In this document: piece after piece, positions 11,101 to 20,366 of the stretch
Layout: each line of letters opens with the position of its first letter
How positions within the stretch are numbered: the first letter of the stretch is position 1
NCBI GenBank assembly: GCA_017462345.1
Contig: JAFTRI010000012.1
Location: forward strand, 1 to 41,932
DNA length: 41,932 nucleotides
Source of the DNA: Muribaculaceae bacterium
GTDB taxonomy: Bacteria; Bacteroidota; Bacteroidia; Bacteroidales; Muribaculaceae
Reading direction: 5' to 3'
Program-made: the position numbers and the translations under genes
The notes under the pieces: model-generated
Databases searched by the model: none
What the model saw: the letters and a program-made list of their open reading frames with translations, nothing else
What the model was told of the DNA's origin: nothing

Positions 11101-12372
11101 CCCAAGACCAAGATGATGCTTACCAATGCCAATATCCCATACGGTTCAAAATTGTACTTCGGAAACGGGGATACCGTGAAGAAGGGCGATGTAATATGCG
11201 AATGGGACCCGTTCAATGCAGTAATCGTATCGGAAGCCGGCGGTAAGGTAAGTTTCGAGAATGTAATAGAGAATGTAACTTACCGTGTGGACTCGGACGA
11301 ACAGTCGGGTCTCCGCGAGAAGATTATTATAGAATCCAAGGATCGTGCAAAGGTTCCGGAAGCCAATATCATCGATGCCAACGGTCAGATCGTGAAGACA
11401 TACGCTCTTCCCGTGGGTGCTCACCTGATGATCGAGGACGGTGAAGAGGTGAAACCGGGTGAAATCTTTGTCAAGATACCCCGTGCTACCGGTGGCGCCG
11501 GTGACATCACCGGTGGTCTTCCCCGTGTTACCGAGCTGTTCGAGGCACGTAACCCGTCCAATCCCGCAATCGTGTCGGAAATCGACGGAGAGGTCAAGTT
11601 CGGCAAGGTTAAGCGCGGTAACCGTGAAATATCGGTTACATCGAAGCTGGGTGAGGTCAAGAAGTATCTTGTCCCGCTGTCTAAGCAGATACTTGTACAG
11701 GAGAATGACTATGTGCGTGCCGGTACTCCGTTGTCGGATGGTGCGATCACTCCTGCCGATATCCTTAACATCATGGGCCCGACTGCCGTCCAGGAGTATA
11801 TCGTGAATGAGGTTCAGGACGTTTACCGTATGCAGGGTGTGAAGATCAATGACAAGCACTTTGAGGTAATCGTTCGCCAGATGATGCGTAAGGTGAATAT
11901 CCTTGATCCGGGTGACACTTGTTTCCTTGAACAGCAGGTTGTCGACAAGCGTGACTTCATGGATGAGAATGACCGTATCTGGGGCAAGAAGGTTGTTGTG
12001 GATGCCGGAGACTCGGAGGTGGTCAAGCCGGGGCAGATTATCACTGCGCGCAAGCTTCGTGACGAGAACTCGGCATTGAAACGCCGTGACCTCAAACCTA
12101 TCGAGGTGCGCGATGCCGTGCCTGCGACATCAGAGCAGATTCTCCAGGGTATCACGCGTGCTGCGCTGCAGACTTCGAGCTTCATGTCGGCCGCTTCGTT
12201 CCAGGAAACAACCAAGGTACTCAATGAGGCTGCAATCAACGGCAAGACCGACTCGTTAGAGGGCATGAAGGAGAATGTGATATGCGGTCACCTTATCCCT
12301 GCCGGTACCGGCTTGCGTGACTATGACCGTCTTGTGGTCGGCGGCAAGGAGGATATCGATGGCGTATTCTAA
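8125..12372 (+). CDS. rpoC: DNA-directed RNA polymerase subunit beta'
   Basis: This is the beta' subunit, which carries the catalytic magnesium of RNA polymerase. The protein is 1415 residues. The N-terminal zinc site is C-H-C-G ... C-D-R-C at about residues 66-85. The absolutely conserved NADFDGD catalytic loop is at residues 468-474. The second zinc site, with the last pair in C-A-K-C-Y-G, lies near residue 895. The bridge-helix/trigger-loop region ([17 protein letters not shown]) is at about 922-938. It is the last gene of the cluster; a very strong hairpin lies just after it. Confidence 0.99.
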   Translation: MAFRKDNKIKTGFSKISIGLASPEEILEKSSGEVLKPETINYRTYKPERDGLFCERIFGPVKDYECHCGKYKRIRYKGIVCDRCGVEVTEKKVRRERMGHIKLVVPVAHIWYFRSLPNKIGYLLGLPSKKLDAVIYYERYVVIQPGNVENVQEFDLLSEEEYFDIVEKLPKENQLLEDTDPNKFIAKMGAEAIYDLLKRIDLDDLSYKLRHQANTDGSQQRKTEALKRLQVVESFRASRNRNKPEWMILQALPVIPPELRPLVPLDGGRFATSDLNDLYRRVIIRNNRLKRLIEIKAPEVILRNEKRMLQEAVDSLLDNSRKSSAVKTDANRPLKSLSDSLKGKQGRFRQNLLGKRVDYSARSVIVVGPELKMHECGLPKNMAAELYKPFVIRKLIERGIVKTVKSAKKIVDRKEPVVWDILEYVMKGHPVLLNRAPTLHRLGIQAFQPKMIEGKAIQLHPLACTAFNADFDGDQMAVHLPLGNEAILEAQMLMLGAHNILNPANGAPITVPSQDMVLGLYYITKLRKGDKGEGLKFYGPEEAEIAYNEGRVTLHAPVSVVVEDVDAEGNPITHLVENTSVGRVLVNQYVPKEIGYVNEILSKKSLRNIIGKVIKKCGIPRSAQFLDDIKNLGYKMAFKGGLSFNLGDVIIPAEKEQLVKEGNEQVQEVMNNYAMGFITNNERYNQIIDIWTHVNSRLSDTLMKQLTADQQGFNPVFMMLDSGARGSKDQIRQLSGMRGLMAKPQKAGAEGGQIIENPILANFKEGLSVLEYFISTHGARKGLADTALKTADAGYLTRRLVDVAHDVIIHEEDCGTLRGLVCTEIKANDEVVASLGERILGRVSVHDIVDPTTGEVIVNAGEEINEASADRISASPIESVEIRSVLTCESKKGVCAKCYGRNLSNNRLVQKGEAVGVIAAQSIGEPGTQLTLRTFHVGGVASNIAAVSSVTSRYEGTLEIDELRTVTTDELDANGRQVEVVIGRLAEMRIIDPKTKMMLTNANIPYGSKLYFGNGDTVKKGDVICEWDPFNAVIVSEAGGKVSFENVIENVTYRVDSDEQSGLREKIIIESKDRAKVPEANIIDANGQIVKTYALPVGAHLMIEDGEEVKPGEIFVKIPRATGGAGDITGGLPRVTELFEARNPSNPAIVSEIDGEVKFGKVKRGNREISVTSKLGEVKKYLVPLSKQILVQENDYVRAGTPLSDGAITPADILNIMGPTAVQEYIVNEVQDVYRMQGVKINDKHFEVIVRQMMRKVNILDPGDTCFLEQQVVDKRDFMDENDRIWGKKVVVDAGDSEVVKPGQIITARKLRDENSALKRRDLKPIEVRDAVPATSEQILQGITRAALQTSSFMSAASFQETTKVLNEAAINGKTDSLEGMKENVICGHLIPAGTGLRDYDRLVVGGKEDIDGVF

Positions 12373-12389
12373 TAAACAGTAAATCCTAT

Positions 12390-12434
12390 AACAGACAACG
12401 GCGTGTTTCCTATGGGGACACGCCGTTGTCTGTT
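12390..12434 (+). terminator. Strong hairpin terminating the rpoBC cluster
   Basis: A 17-bp perfect inverted repeat (12390-12406 with 12418-12434) has an 11-base loop and begins 17 bases after the rpoC stop codon. There is no long T-run, so it may act with Rho or as a 3' end stabiliser. Its position and strength make it the obvious end of the operon. Confidence 0.75.
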
Positions 12435-12483
12435 GAATGTGGACTCATGGCGTTTCGAGAGAGACATTCTGCGGCTGCGGTTG

Positions 12484-12775
12484 AGACCCCCTCAGTCGCC
12501 GGAAGCGACAGCTCCCCCTTGTAGGGGGAGCACTTGTCGGGATGCTCAACGCCCATATATTGCTGTCTCTTGTTGGAGACCCCCTCAGTCGCCGGAGGCG
12601 ACAGCTCCCCCTTGGAGGGGGAGCACTGTCCTTGCTTTGATGCGCCCTTGTAGGGAGAGCACTTTCCTTGCATTGATGCGTCATGGTAGGGGGAGCACTT
12701 GTGGATGCTGTAAAGACCCTCTCCGCCCTACGGGCACCTCTCCCTTGTAGGGAGAGGACTTGTGGGGAGTTTTGT
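12484..12775. repeat. Left array of palindromic intergenic repeats
   Basis: Most of the 570-base gap between rpoC and the next gene is repetitive. Unit A (12484-12534 and 12577-12626) is a double palindrome: a short hairpin built on GTCGC...GCGAC, then a GCTCCCCCT/AGGGGGAGC hairpin. Unit B (12714-12759) has CCGCCCTACGGG and CTCTCCCT/AGGGAGAG hairpins. Partial AGGGGGAGC-type copies lie at about 12650-12700. The same parts reappear in another order at 14702-14957. Frames reading through these repeats (for example 12403-12750) are not believable proteins. There is no transposase and no CRISPR-like regular spacing. Confidence 0.85.
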
Positions 12776-12892
12776 GGGAGGGGCAGTGGTAGAGAACTTT
12801 TTTGGGGGCGGGGTTGTTGGAAAAATGGATGTAAATGTTTGTGGAAATGTTAAATAAACGCGGAACGATTAGGCGTTTAACACGAATTTTTG

Positions 12893-12900
12893 TAAATTTG
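12893..12900 (+). promoter_or_regulatory. Bacteroidota -7 box before the PCMD/calycin-like gene
   Basis: TAAATTTG matches the Bacteroidota TAnnTTTG consensus. It lies about 43 bases before the chosen ATG. A clear TTTG at -33 is not seen at the ideal distance, so the promoter is only half supported. Confidence 0.55.
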
Positions 12901-12942
12901 TGGCTGATTTGTCTATGTAAAAACCATAAAACGAAAATAATT

Positions 12943-14622
12943 ATGAAACATCTTTACAAAATGATTAGCGGAGCATTGCTGCTCGCAGTATGCGGCATGA
13001 ATGCAACCGCACAGCAACTGCCCAACGTGGGTTTTGACTCGGATTGGGTGGATTGTGTGCCTTGGACAAGTAATGGCAATACCAAAACAAAAGGGACGCA
13101 GCCGGCAAGTTGGACGGTGTCCAATGTGATAGGAATGAGCGGCACGGGCGCTACTCAGGTTGCAAATCAGGTGGACGGTTATAACGGTTCTACTTATGCT
13201 GTGGAGCTGGTTAATACTGCTAATCAGTTTAAACCTTCTGAAATTGTTCCGTCCTATATGTCCTTAGGGACAACCTGGGCGACATCTACCGGACTTCTTA
13301 CGGTTAAGAATAAGGATGGCGGAACATTCGGCGGTATAAGTTTCACTTATAAGCCTGATGCCATCTCTTTCTATTACAAACGTTCACACGGTACGGGAAA
13401 TGCAACGGAGCAGGCAACAGTGGTGGCTTACCTGTGGAAAGGCACATGGTCACAGGCCGATGTGCCCGGGAATAATGCCAGCAGCTCTGCCACAAAGGTT
13501 GAAATGACCGATCGCGAGCGTAATATTCTCGGAATGGCGACCGATCAGGGCGGAGAAGTGACAAAGACTGATGATGCCGAGCTTATCGCCAGCCTCAATT
13601 ATGCGATAACGGGTGATGCTTCAGACTGGACTCGCTTCTTGCAGCCTTTGGAATATGTGTCGGAGTCAACCCCTGCCAAGTTCAATGTCATTATCGCTGC
13701 CAACAACTATTTCAGCAGTACCGGTATGGGTGCAGGTAATAGTATTACGGTTGACAATGTTGAGTTAATATATTATTCACGCTTGTCGGCACTGAGCGTT
13801 AACGGGACAGCGGTAGAAGGATTTGCATCGGATGTGTACAGCTATACAATGAGCGGAACGACACTTCCCACGGAGGAGCAGATAGAGGCTACCGTTATGG
13901 GACGCTCGGCAGTGAAGTCGGTTGCAATCGACAGCGATGCCGCAACTGTTACCATTACGGTGACAAATTCGGATGTGGATGTCGACGGGCTGAAGTCTCA
14001 TAGCTATGTGCTCCAATATGAGAAAGCTCCGGCAAAAGAGGGCGTCGATACCAACTATGACGGTTATCTCAATATAACAATGCAGGAAGACCCTGAAACT
14101 TTGAGTACTATAGCCGAAAATGATCCTGCAACCATCACGATTACCGACTATAATGACGGGACATGTGATTTCTTGCTTCCGAACCTTGTGCTTACAACTC
14201 TTGAGATGGAGCTTGGTGATATAAAGGTGGAAAATGCTACGGTAGTGAAGGACGGTGACGGAAATGCAACTTATTCAGGGACGGTTGAAAAAATGCCGTT
14301 GCTTGACGGTGGAATTATTGCCGACGTAGAGCTGTCCGGAACAATAAGTGCTGCGGGCAAGGTGAATATGAATATCAATGTGATGTGGATTCTTGATGAG
14401 GCTGACCGTTCGGCAGATGTACCCATCTATGTTACTTTCACTACCGACAAGGTATCGGGGGTAAACGGTGTGTCGGTGGCAACGAGCGATACCGATGCCA
14501 AGGTGGATGTATATACCATTACCGGTGTCAAGATGATGAGCGGTGTCGCTGCCGCTGATGCCGTGAAGTCTCTTGATAAGGGCTTCTATATCATGGGCAA
14601 TAAGAAGGTGGTAATACGATAA
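12943..14622 (+). CDS. Secreted PCMD/calycin-like protein with T9SS-type C-terminus
   Basis: This is a 559-residue exported protein of unknown exact function. The ATG at 12943 is chosen over an in-frame start at 12835 because it gives a clean signal peptide (about residues 1-23, ending in NATAQ) and lies just after a -7 box. Residues 25-260 resemble the Bacteroidota putative carbohydrate metabolism domain (PCMD, PF13201), a beta-sandwich. Residues about 280-365 look like another small beta domain. Residues about 370-486 (TITDYNDGTCDFLLPN onward) resemble the calycin-like family PF13944. The last 55 residues, ending in KKVVIR, look like a type A sorting domain of the type IX secretion system. 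Family names come from pattern memory, so substrate and role stay open. Confidence 0.75.
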   Translation: MKHLYKMISGALLLAVCGMNATAQQLPNVGFDSDWVDCVPWTSNGNTKTKGTQPASWTVSNVIGMSGTGATQVANQVDGYNGSTYAVELVNTANQFKPSEIVPSYMSLGTTWATSTGLLTVKNKDGGTFGGISFTYKPDAISFYYKRSHGTGNATEQATVVAYLWKGTWSQADVPGNNASSSATKVEMTDRERNILGMATDQGGEVTKTDDAELIASLNYAITGDASDWTRFLQPLEYVSESTPAKFNVIIAANNYFSSTGMGAGNSITVDNVELIYYSRLSALSVNGTAVEGFASDVYSYTMSGTTLPTEEQIEATVMGRSAVKSVAIDSDAATVTITVTNSDVDVDGLKSHSYVLQYEKAPAKEGVDTNYDGYLNITMQEDPETLSTIAENDPATITITDYNDGTCDFLLPNLVLTTLEMELGDIKVENATVVKDGDGNATYSGTVEKMPLLDGGIIADVELSGTISAAGKVNMNINVMWILDEADRSADVPIYVTFTTDKVSGVNGVSVATSDTDAKVDVYTITGVKMMSGVAAADAVKSLDKGFYIMGNKKVVIR

Positions 14623-14646
14623 TAGCAGTTGTCGAATGGATAGATG

Positions 14647-14678
14647 GCGCGCGGGAGCAATCCTGTGCGCTTTTTTTT
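14647..14678 (+). terminator. Intrinsic terminator after the PCMD/calycin-like gene
   Basis: A 10-bp stem with two G-U pairs (14647-14656 with 14661-14670) closes on a GCAA tetraloop and is followed by eight T (14671-14678). It lies 24 bases after the stop codon. This is a textbook rho-independent terminator. Confidence 0.9.
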
Positions 14679-14701
14679 GTGGGTTGGTGAGTTTTTGCGT
14701 G

Positions 14702-14957
14702 GAGACCCCCTCAGTCGCCGGAAGCGACAGCTCCCCCTTGTAGGGGGAGCACTTCCCTTGCATTGATGCGTCATGGTAGGGGAGGACTTGTGGATGCTGT
14801 GAAAGACCCTCTCCGCCCTACGGGCACCTCTCCCTCGTAGGGAGAGGACTTGTCGGGAGGCTCGACGCCCATATATTTCTGTCTCTTGGTGGAGACCCCC
14901 TCAGTCGCCGGAGGCGACAGCTCCCCTCCCTTGTAGGGGGAGCATTTCCTTTGCTTT
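14702..14957. repeat. Right array of palindromic intergenic repeats
   Basis: This array holds unit A (14702-14753), unit B (14814-14859) and a slightly longer unit A (14892-14945). The linkers are the same sequences found in the left array: a TTGCATTGATGCGTCATGG segment, and one containing ACGCCCATATATT next to CTGTCTCTTG. The order is changed: left array A-A-B, right array A-B-A. The array starts just after the terminator of the upstream gene. The rest of the 494-base gap (14958-15116) holds only the promoter of the following gene. Confidence 0.85.
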
Positions 14958-15045
14958 ATCGGGAGGGTTGTGGAGTGGAAAAATGGCGGGGTATTGCTCT
15001 GGAATGGGTGTTTGTCGATTGAGAACTGTTAACAATATTTCGGAT

Positions 15046-15076
15046 TTTGAAAATGCTTTTTTTTGTAGTAAATTTG
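15046..15076 (+). promoter_or_regulatory. Promoter of the first GHL10 gene
   Basis: TTTG (15046-15049), a 19-base spacer and TAAATTTG (15069-15076) match the primary Bacteroidota promoter exactly. The predicted start of transcription is about 35 bases before the GTG start codon at 15117. Confidence 0.85.
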
Positions 15077-15116
15077 CACGAATTATATAAAATAACGAAC
15101 TTGTAATAAGACTGTA

Positions 15117-18100
15117 GTGCAAAAAAAATCATACAACCGGTTAGCTTTTAGCTTATTGCTGCTTCTGAGCATGTCATTAACCCTCAATGCCGACAACTAT
15201 CCCAAGCGCGAGATGCGCTCGGCATGGGTTGCAACCGTTTTCAATCTTGACTGGCCCCGCTCCGGTTCCGGTTCTTCGGATTATACGCGTGGAACGACTT
15301 CGGCAATAATGAACACACAGAAGGCGCAGCTTGAAAGCCTTATTACCAACCTTAAGGCAGCCGGGTTCAATGCCGTGAATTTCCAGATACGTTCATTCTG
15401 CGATGCAATGTACAAGTCGAGCTATGAACCGTGGTCGGTGTATCTGACAAATAAGCGCGGAACAGCACCTTATAACAGTTGGGACCCGCTTGCCTATTGC
15501 ATAGAGTTGTGCCATGCCAACGGTATGGAGTGCCATGCATGGGTCAACCCGTTCAGGTTCAGCACAGCCTCGTCGACATCGTCCTCATATCCGTCGACCG
15601 CACTCGACCAGGAAAGGATAAACAACGGATGGATCCTCGAATATGTCGCTACAAGTGATACAGGGACAAAAAGCTATACGTCGGTGTTGAATCCCGGGCT
15701 TGAGGCTGTGCGTGACTATATTGTAGAGAGTGTCTGCAAGGAGATTGTTCAGAATTATGATATCGACGGAATGGTGTGGGATGACTATTTCTATCCCAAC
15801 GGTATCCCGACAACCGAGGAGGCCGGGGACTATGACCTGTATACAGCGTACACCCAGTCGGGTGGAACGATGTCGATGGCTGACTGGCGTCGTGAAAACG
15901 TGAATACCACAGTGAAACAGGCCTACGACATGATACAGTCGCTGAAACCGTATGTGAAATTCGGTATTTCCCCTGCCGGTGTCGCCAATCAGGGCGCAAA
16001 AGCCAATGGACTGGAGATTGCCGAAGTCAGTTCATGGGGGTATCAGTATAACGGAATATTCGCCGACCCTTGTAAGTGGATTATCAACGGATATATAGAC
16101 TATATCTCACCGCAGCTGTATTGGACGACGTCTAATGCGAGCGCGCCGTTCGAGCCGCTGAGCAAGTGGTGGAACAACTTGGCAAAGACCTACGGTGTGG
16201 GATGTTACGTGAGCCATGACATTGCCGGAAGTACAAGCACGTGGTCAAACAGTGCAGAAGACTATGCCGAGCGAAACACTCAGATAAGCTATAACCGTCA
16301 GGCGGCTATCGACAACAACCCCGGTAGCGTATTCTACTCGTCGAGTTACATATCAGGCCCGCGTACAAGCGGATTCGGCACATATCTGAAGACTAATTTC
16401 TACCAATACCCGTCACTCACGCCGCGCATAGTGCGGGATGGGGAGGATGCCAAGCTGACTGACCCCGGAAAAGTGGCTAACCTGAGCCTTAGCAGCAGCA
16501 CGCTGTCATGGACTGCAATCAGCGGGTTCTATAATATGCGCTATGCCGTCTATGCCATTCCGACGACCGTCGGCAGGACCGATGCCGCATCGGATGTCCA
16601 CACCAACGACGGCGGATTCAAGGCCGAATATCTTATCGACGTGACATACGGCAGCACAATGACGGGAGTCCCGACGGGAGATTACTGGTATGCGGTGACA
16701 GCTGTGGACTGCTACGGTAACGAGTGGGCTGCCGCGACAATCAACGAGCCGTCGCTCGGCGATGCGCAAATCTCGCTCTCAGAGCCGGCTGACAACAGTA
16801 CGCTGACATTCTCCGACAACAGTTTCAGCTGGACGAGTGACGGCGAGTCATTCAAGTTCCAGATAAGCACAAGCAGTGATTTCCAGACAACGGTAACCGA
16901 GCAGGAAACCACGGGAAAGAGTGTCACCGTGTCACCGGATGACTTTACCGACGGCACGACCTACTACTGGAGAGTGCAGGCGTCAAAATCGGGCTATAAC
17001 TCGGTGTGGAGCGAGGTGCGGACGTTCACGATGGAAACCCGTCCGTCGATAGGGCTTGCACTGGTGAGTCCGGCCGCATCGGCAACCACCGGTGCCGAAA
17101 GCGAGACATTCACGTGGAACGGCGTGGACGGCGCTACGTACACGTTTGAGATTGCGGAATACACGACATTTGCCAATCCGATAATCACACAAACGTCGAC
17201 CGACAAGAGCTATACGCTCGATGTCACAAGCCTTGCGGCAAACAAGGATTATTACTGGAGAGTATCGGCAACAAAAGAGGGATATATCCCGGCGACATCA
17301 GTTGCCAGGAAATTCACAACCCCCAAGAAGCAGAGCGTGAGCGTGGACGGTATCACGATAGAGGAGCTGTGGGTGCAATCGCTTAACAACGGTAACTTCC
17401 CGTCGCAGCTGAGCAGCTGTACCAGTGCCCGCTCGATGGCGGCCTACGAAGGCAACGTGTATGTGCTTGAACGTACGAGCGATACCGAGTGCTCGCTGTT
17501 GATGTTTAACGGGGAGACCGGGGCTTACGTCAAAACCATAGCCCTTACCGGTGACATATATACCTGTACTGACGGGACAGCGATATCGGGATGGGCATAC
17601 AAGCCCGGCAACTGCGTGTTCACTGACGGCGCAGGCAATCTCTGTATCAGCTGTCTGAATGTCACTTCCGAGCTGAAACCCCTTACGGTATGTACAGTTG
17701 ATGTCAGCACCGGTGTAACCACAAGTGTATTTGAATCGGCATTGACATCCTCCCGTTACCGTATCGACTATGCCAACGCATCAGGCGATGTAACCGCAAC
17801 AGGGGGGCAAATATGGGCTGCGACAAATACAGACCAAGTGCTGAGATGGACCCGTACATCTTCAGGAACGTGGACAATGGAGTCGACGACAATAGCCGAA
17901 TTCTACCCTGCCGCCAATTCGTCCGGGACAGCGGTTACGGCATTGGGAACTGCACCATCCATCCAGCCGGTCTCTTCTTCACAGTTTGTTGTCGATGGGG
18001 CAAATACCCATCCGACATTCTATACGTTCAGCAGCGGGTCAACGGCGACATTAAACAGCAGCTTTGCCGCCAATCCCACGATACAGCCTGCGGAAGCGTC

Positions 18101-20339
18101 TTTCAACGGAACATATTCCATTACCATAGGCAACACCCCCCTGTTCATCTATGTCGATGACAATAACCAGAGTTCGGGACACAGTTTCTCGATAGTGGCA
18201 AACAAGGGAGACTTTGATTTCTCACAGCTGGAGTTCATGCAATCAATCCCCGAGAACAAATTAGGTAACGTCAACCATGCGTTTGCACTTGACCAACCGG
18301 TAGCGATCAACAATGCCGACGGCAGTGTCACAGTGTTCATCTACGCACCGTCGAACGGGCTTGCCGCGTACAGGCTGAGGCTACCCGAGCTGGAGGCGGT
18401 GACCCTTGTGTCACCTGACGATGCTGCCAAACTCGAATCATCGGAGAATGGCGGGACGGATTTCACCTGGAGCGCGGTCGAAGGTGCGACATATACGATA
18501 GAGTTCTCGACAACATCAGCGTTTGCTACAATAGCAGCTTCTGTAACCACCGAATCCAATTCCGTTAACTCAACCAGCGTGAGCCTTGAGTCCGAGACGT
18601 TGTACTATTGGAGGGTCAAAGCCTCAAAACCGGGGTATTCCGAATCGACATCGGCAGTGAGGAGCTTCACTTCGGCCGACAAGCCGACATGGGCGAAACC
18701 TGAACTGGGTTATCCTGCCGACAATGCCGAAATAAGCAGCGACACGCCGTTTACGGCAACAAAGACATCGGATGTCCAGTATATCGAGATTGCCACCGAT
18801 GCCAATTTCAGTGACATCTATCTTGCGGTGGAACTGTCGGCGACCGAATATATCTTTGAAAAGACGTGGTATGAGTACACGATGCCTATCTCGTTGCTTG
18901 CCAACGGGACTTACTACTGGCGTTCACGTGCGGTGAGCAGCGACATCTCGCTCGGAGACGGAATATCGGCGGTGCGTGCGTTTACGGTCTATGACTCGTT
19001 CGATACATCGACAGACTACAAAATGGTCCGGGAAAACTACAATTATGATTCAAAGACAATCAACAGCACGTCGGTGAGCATGACCAATAACTGGATACGC
19101 TCGGCGACATACGGTAACGGCCTTACGCAGGCCAATGGCGGTAACTTTGCGCGCGGATTCTGCGTGCGTCCAGATATAGACGGGGATCAGGACGGACTTG
19201 ACATCATCTATATCACATGTGACGACAACACGTCGCCGTTCCGCCTCGAGCGGTTCAATGCCGCGACCGGCGAGCAGTTGGAGAGCCTGAAACTGTCGAC
19301 CAATGTGGCTACAAGCACTTACGGCTGTATCGGGTGTTTCCTGGATGATGCCTGCAATGTGTGTGTCCATAATCTTTCATTAGCGAACGGGACATTGCAG
19401 ATATGCTCGGTAGATCCCTCGACCGGAACGGCTACCGAGGTGTTCAGCAAGACAGTGCCTGCACGTGTGGATCACTGCCGTGTGGTGGGAGATGTTACAA
19501 GCGGGAACTTCTTTGTGTTTGCCGCATCGGGCAGTGTTGTCTACCGCTGGTCGGTCGATTTGGGGACTGCAGGCGATCCGGAGGCGACAACGATAGGTAC
19601 ATATTATCCGACAAGTGCAACCTCATTCGGTTCCAATGCGATGGTGTTCCCTGTGGATGACTCCTACTATTATGCCGACGGCCTATATACGGACTTTACG
19701 CTGTACAGTTTCGGGGAAAGCAGCCCTGTCGGGACATTTGCCGGAGCGACAGCCGCAGTTCCATCGATACACGATACAAACGGAGGAGCGTTCTTCACCC
19801 ATAACAGCAAGCCGTTCATCATCTATCCCTATCAGGGACGCAATACAGAACACCGGTATAATATAACCGCAGTGACATCGCATACCGGCAGTTTCTCGGG
19901 GGCAAGCGTGAAATGGACCGTTCCCGGAGAGGAGAACGCGTTGCCGGCATCGGAACCGTCGGGGAAAGCCTATTGCGCCCTTGCCGACTACCTGCCCAAG
20001 GCCGGGGTGGCATCGAGAAGTGTCGACCCTAATTCCACAACCGTGTTCATGTATGTCCCGGGTAGCGGATTGGCATCATACACGCTGACAAACTATATAT
20101 ACACGGGAGCAGCCGGTGCCGAGATGAAACCGGCAGAGATTGACGTGACGGTAACCGGCGGTGTGGTGAATTTCGGCGCAAGAGCCGAGCGTGCCACTCT
20201 CTACACGGTGTCGGGCGTCGCTGTGGCTTATGCCGAGGGTGAGGTTTCATCAATAGCGGCCCCGCAGAGCAGCGGCGTCTACATCCTACAGCTGACGGTT
20301 GACGGAGAGGTGTCGAACCATAAACTGGTAATCAAATAA
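15117..20339 (+). CDS. Giant secreted GHL10-domain protein A
   Basis: This 1740-residue protein starts with GTG and has a signal peptide of about 25 residues. Residues 29-345 form a glycosyl-hydrolase-like 10 domain (PF02638), beginning with KREMRSAWVATV and with a WDDYF motif at 221-225. GHL10 includes E. coli DigH, which cleaves peptidoglycan glycans stripped of peptides, so a carbohydrate polymer substrate is likely. After a linker domain come FN3-like modules at about 554-640 and 650-735, a propeller-like module at about 745-1088, FN3-like modules at 1095-1187 and 1192-1292, and a second propeller-like module at 1300-1658. A T9SS type A-like sorting domain ends the protein (about 1665-1740, ending LVIK). 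It is followed after 27 bases by a related gene, so the two are probably one transcript. Substrate unknown. Confidence 0.85.
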   Translation: MQKKSYNRLAFSLLLLLSMSLTLNADNYPKREMRSAWVATVFNLDWPRSGSGSSDYTRGTTSAIMNTQKAQLESLITNLKAAGFNAVNFQIRSFCDAMYKSSYEPWSVYLTNKRGTAPYNSWDPLAYCIELCHANGMECHAWVNPFRFSTASSTSSSYPSTALDQERINNGWILEYVATSDTGTKSYTSVLNPGLEAVRDYIVESVCKEIVQNYDIDGMVWDDYFYPNGIPTTEEAGDYDLYTAYTQSGGTMSMADWRRENVNTTVKQAYDMIQSLKPYVKFGISPAGVANQGAKANGLEIAEVSSWGYQYNGIFADPCKWIINGYIDYISPQLYWTTSNASAPFEPLSKWWNNLAKTYGVGCYVSHDIAGSTSTWSNSAEDYAERNTQISYNRQAAIDNNPGSVFYSSSYISGPRTSGFGTYLKTNFYQYPSLTPRIVRDGEDAKLTDPGKVANLSLSSSTLSWTAISGFYNMRYAVYAIPTTVGRTDAASDVHTNDGGFKAEYLIDVTYGSTMTGVPTGDYWYAVTAVDCYGNEWAAATINEPSLGDAQISLSEPADNSTLTFSDNSFSWTSDGESFKFQISTSSDFQTTVTEQETTGKSVTVSPDDFTDGTTYYWRVQASKSGYNSVWSEVRTFTMETRPSIGLALVSPAASATTGAESETFTWNGVDGATYTFEIAEYTTFANPIITQTSTDKSYTLDVTSLAANKDYYWRVSATKEGYIPATSVARKFTTPKKQSVSVDGITIEELWVQSLNNGNFPSQLSSCTSARSMAAYEGNVYVLERTSDTECSLLMFNGETGAYVKTIALTGDIYTCTDGTAISGWAYKPGNCVFTDGAGNLCISCLNVTSELKPLTVCTVDVSTGVTTSVFESALTSSRYRIDYANASGDVTATGGQIWAATNTDQVLRWTRTSSGTWTMESTTIAEFYPAANSSGTAVTALGTAPSIQPVSSSQFVVDGANTHPTFYTFSSGSTATLNSSFAANPTIQPAEASFNGTYSITIGNTPLFIYVDDNNQSSGHSFSIVANKGDFDFSQLEFMQSIPENKLGNVNHAFALDQPVAINNADGSVTVFIYAPSNGLAAYRLRLPELEAVTLVSPDDAAKLESSENGGTDFTWSAVEGATYTIEFSTTSAFATIAASVTTESNSVNSTSVSLESETLYYWRVKASKPGYSESTSAVRSFTSADKPTWAKPELGYPADNAEISSDTPFTATKTSDVQYIEIATDANFSDIYLAVELSATEYIFEKTWYEYTMPISLLANGTYYWRSRAVSSDISLGDGISAVRAFTVYDSFDTSTDYKMVRENYNYDSKTINSTSVSMTNNWIRSATYGNGLTQANGGNFARGFCVRPDIDGDQDGLDIIYITCDDNTSPFRLERFNAATGEQLESLKLSTNVATSTYGCIGCFLDDACNVCVHNLSLANGTLQICSVDPSTGTATEVFSKTVPARVDHCRVVGDVTSGNFFVFAASGSVVYRWSVDLGTAGDPEATTIGTYYPTSATSFGSNAMVFPVDDSYYYADGLYTDFTLYSFGESSPVGTFAGATAAVPSIHDTNGGAFFTHNSKPFIIYPYQGRNTEHRYNITAVTSHTGSFSGASVKWTVPGEENALPASEPSGKAYCALADYLPKAGVASRSVDPNSTTVFMYVPGSGLASYTLTNYIYTGAAGAEMKPAEIDVTVTGGVVNFGARAERATLYTVSGVAVAYAEGEVSSIAAPQSSGVYILQLTVDGEVSNHKLVIK

Positions 20340-20366
20340 TATCATTATAAACCAATCACATTCTAA

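Noticed and set aside
12403-12750. Open frames of 79-115 aa on both strands inside the left repeat array
   Set aside because: They translate the palindromic repeats (repeating Cys/Pro/Arg-rich strings), recur in the right array and have no start signals. They are artefacts of the repeats.
12835-12942. N-terminal extension of the PCMD/calycin-like protein
   Set aside because: The added 36 residues lie across the -7 box and hide the signal peptide. The ATG at 12943 gives a normal exported protein.
12484-14957. CRISPR array
   Set aside because: The repeats are palindromic and unevenly spaced, with shuffled order and no unique spacers of constant length. There are no cas genes nearby.
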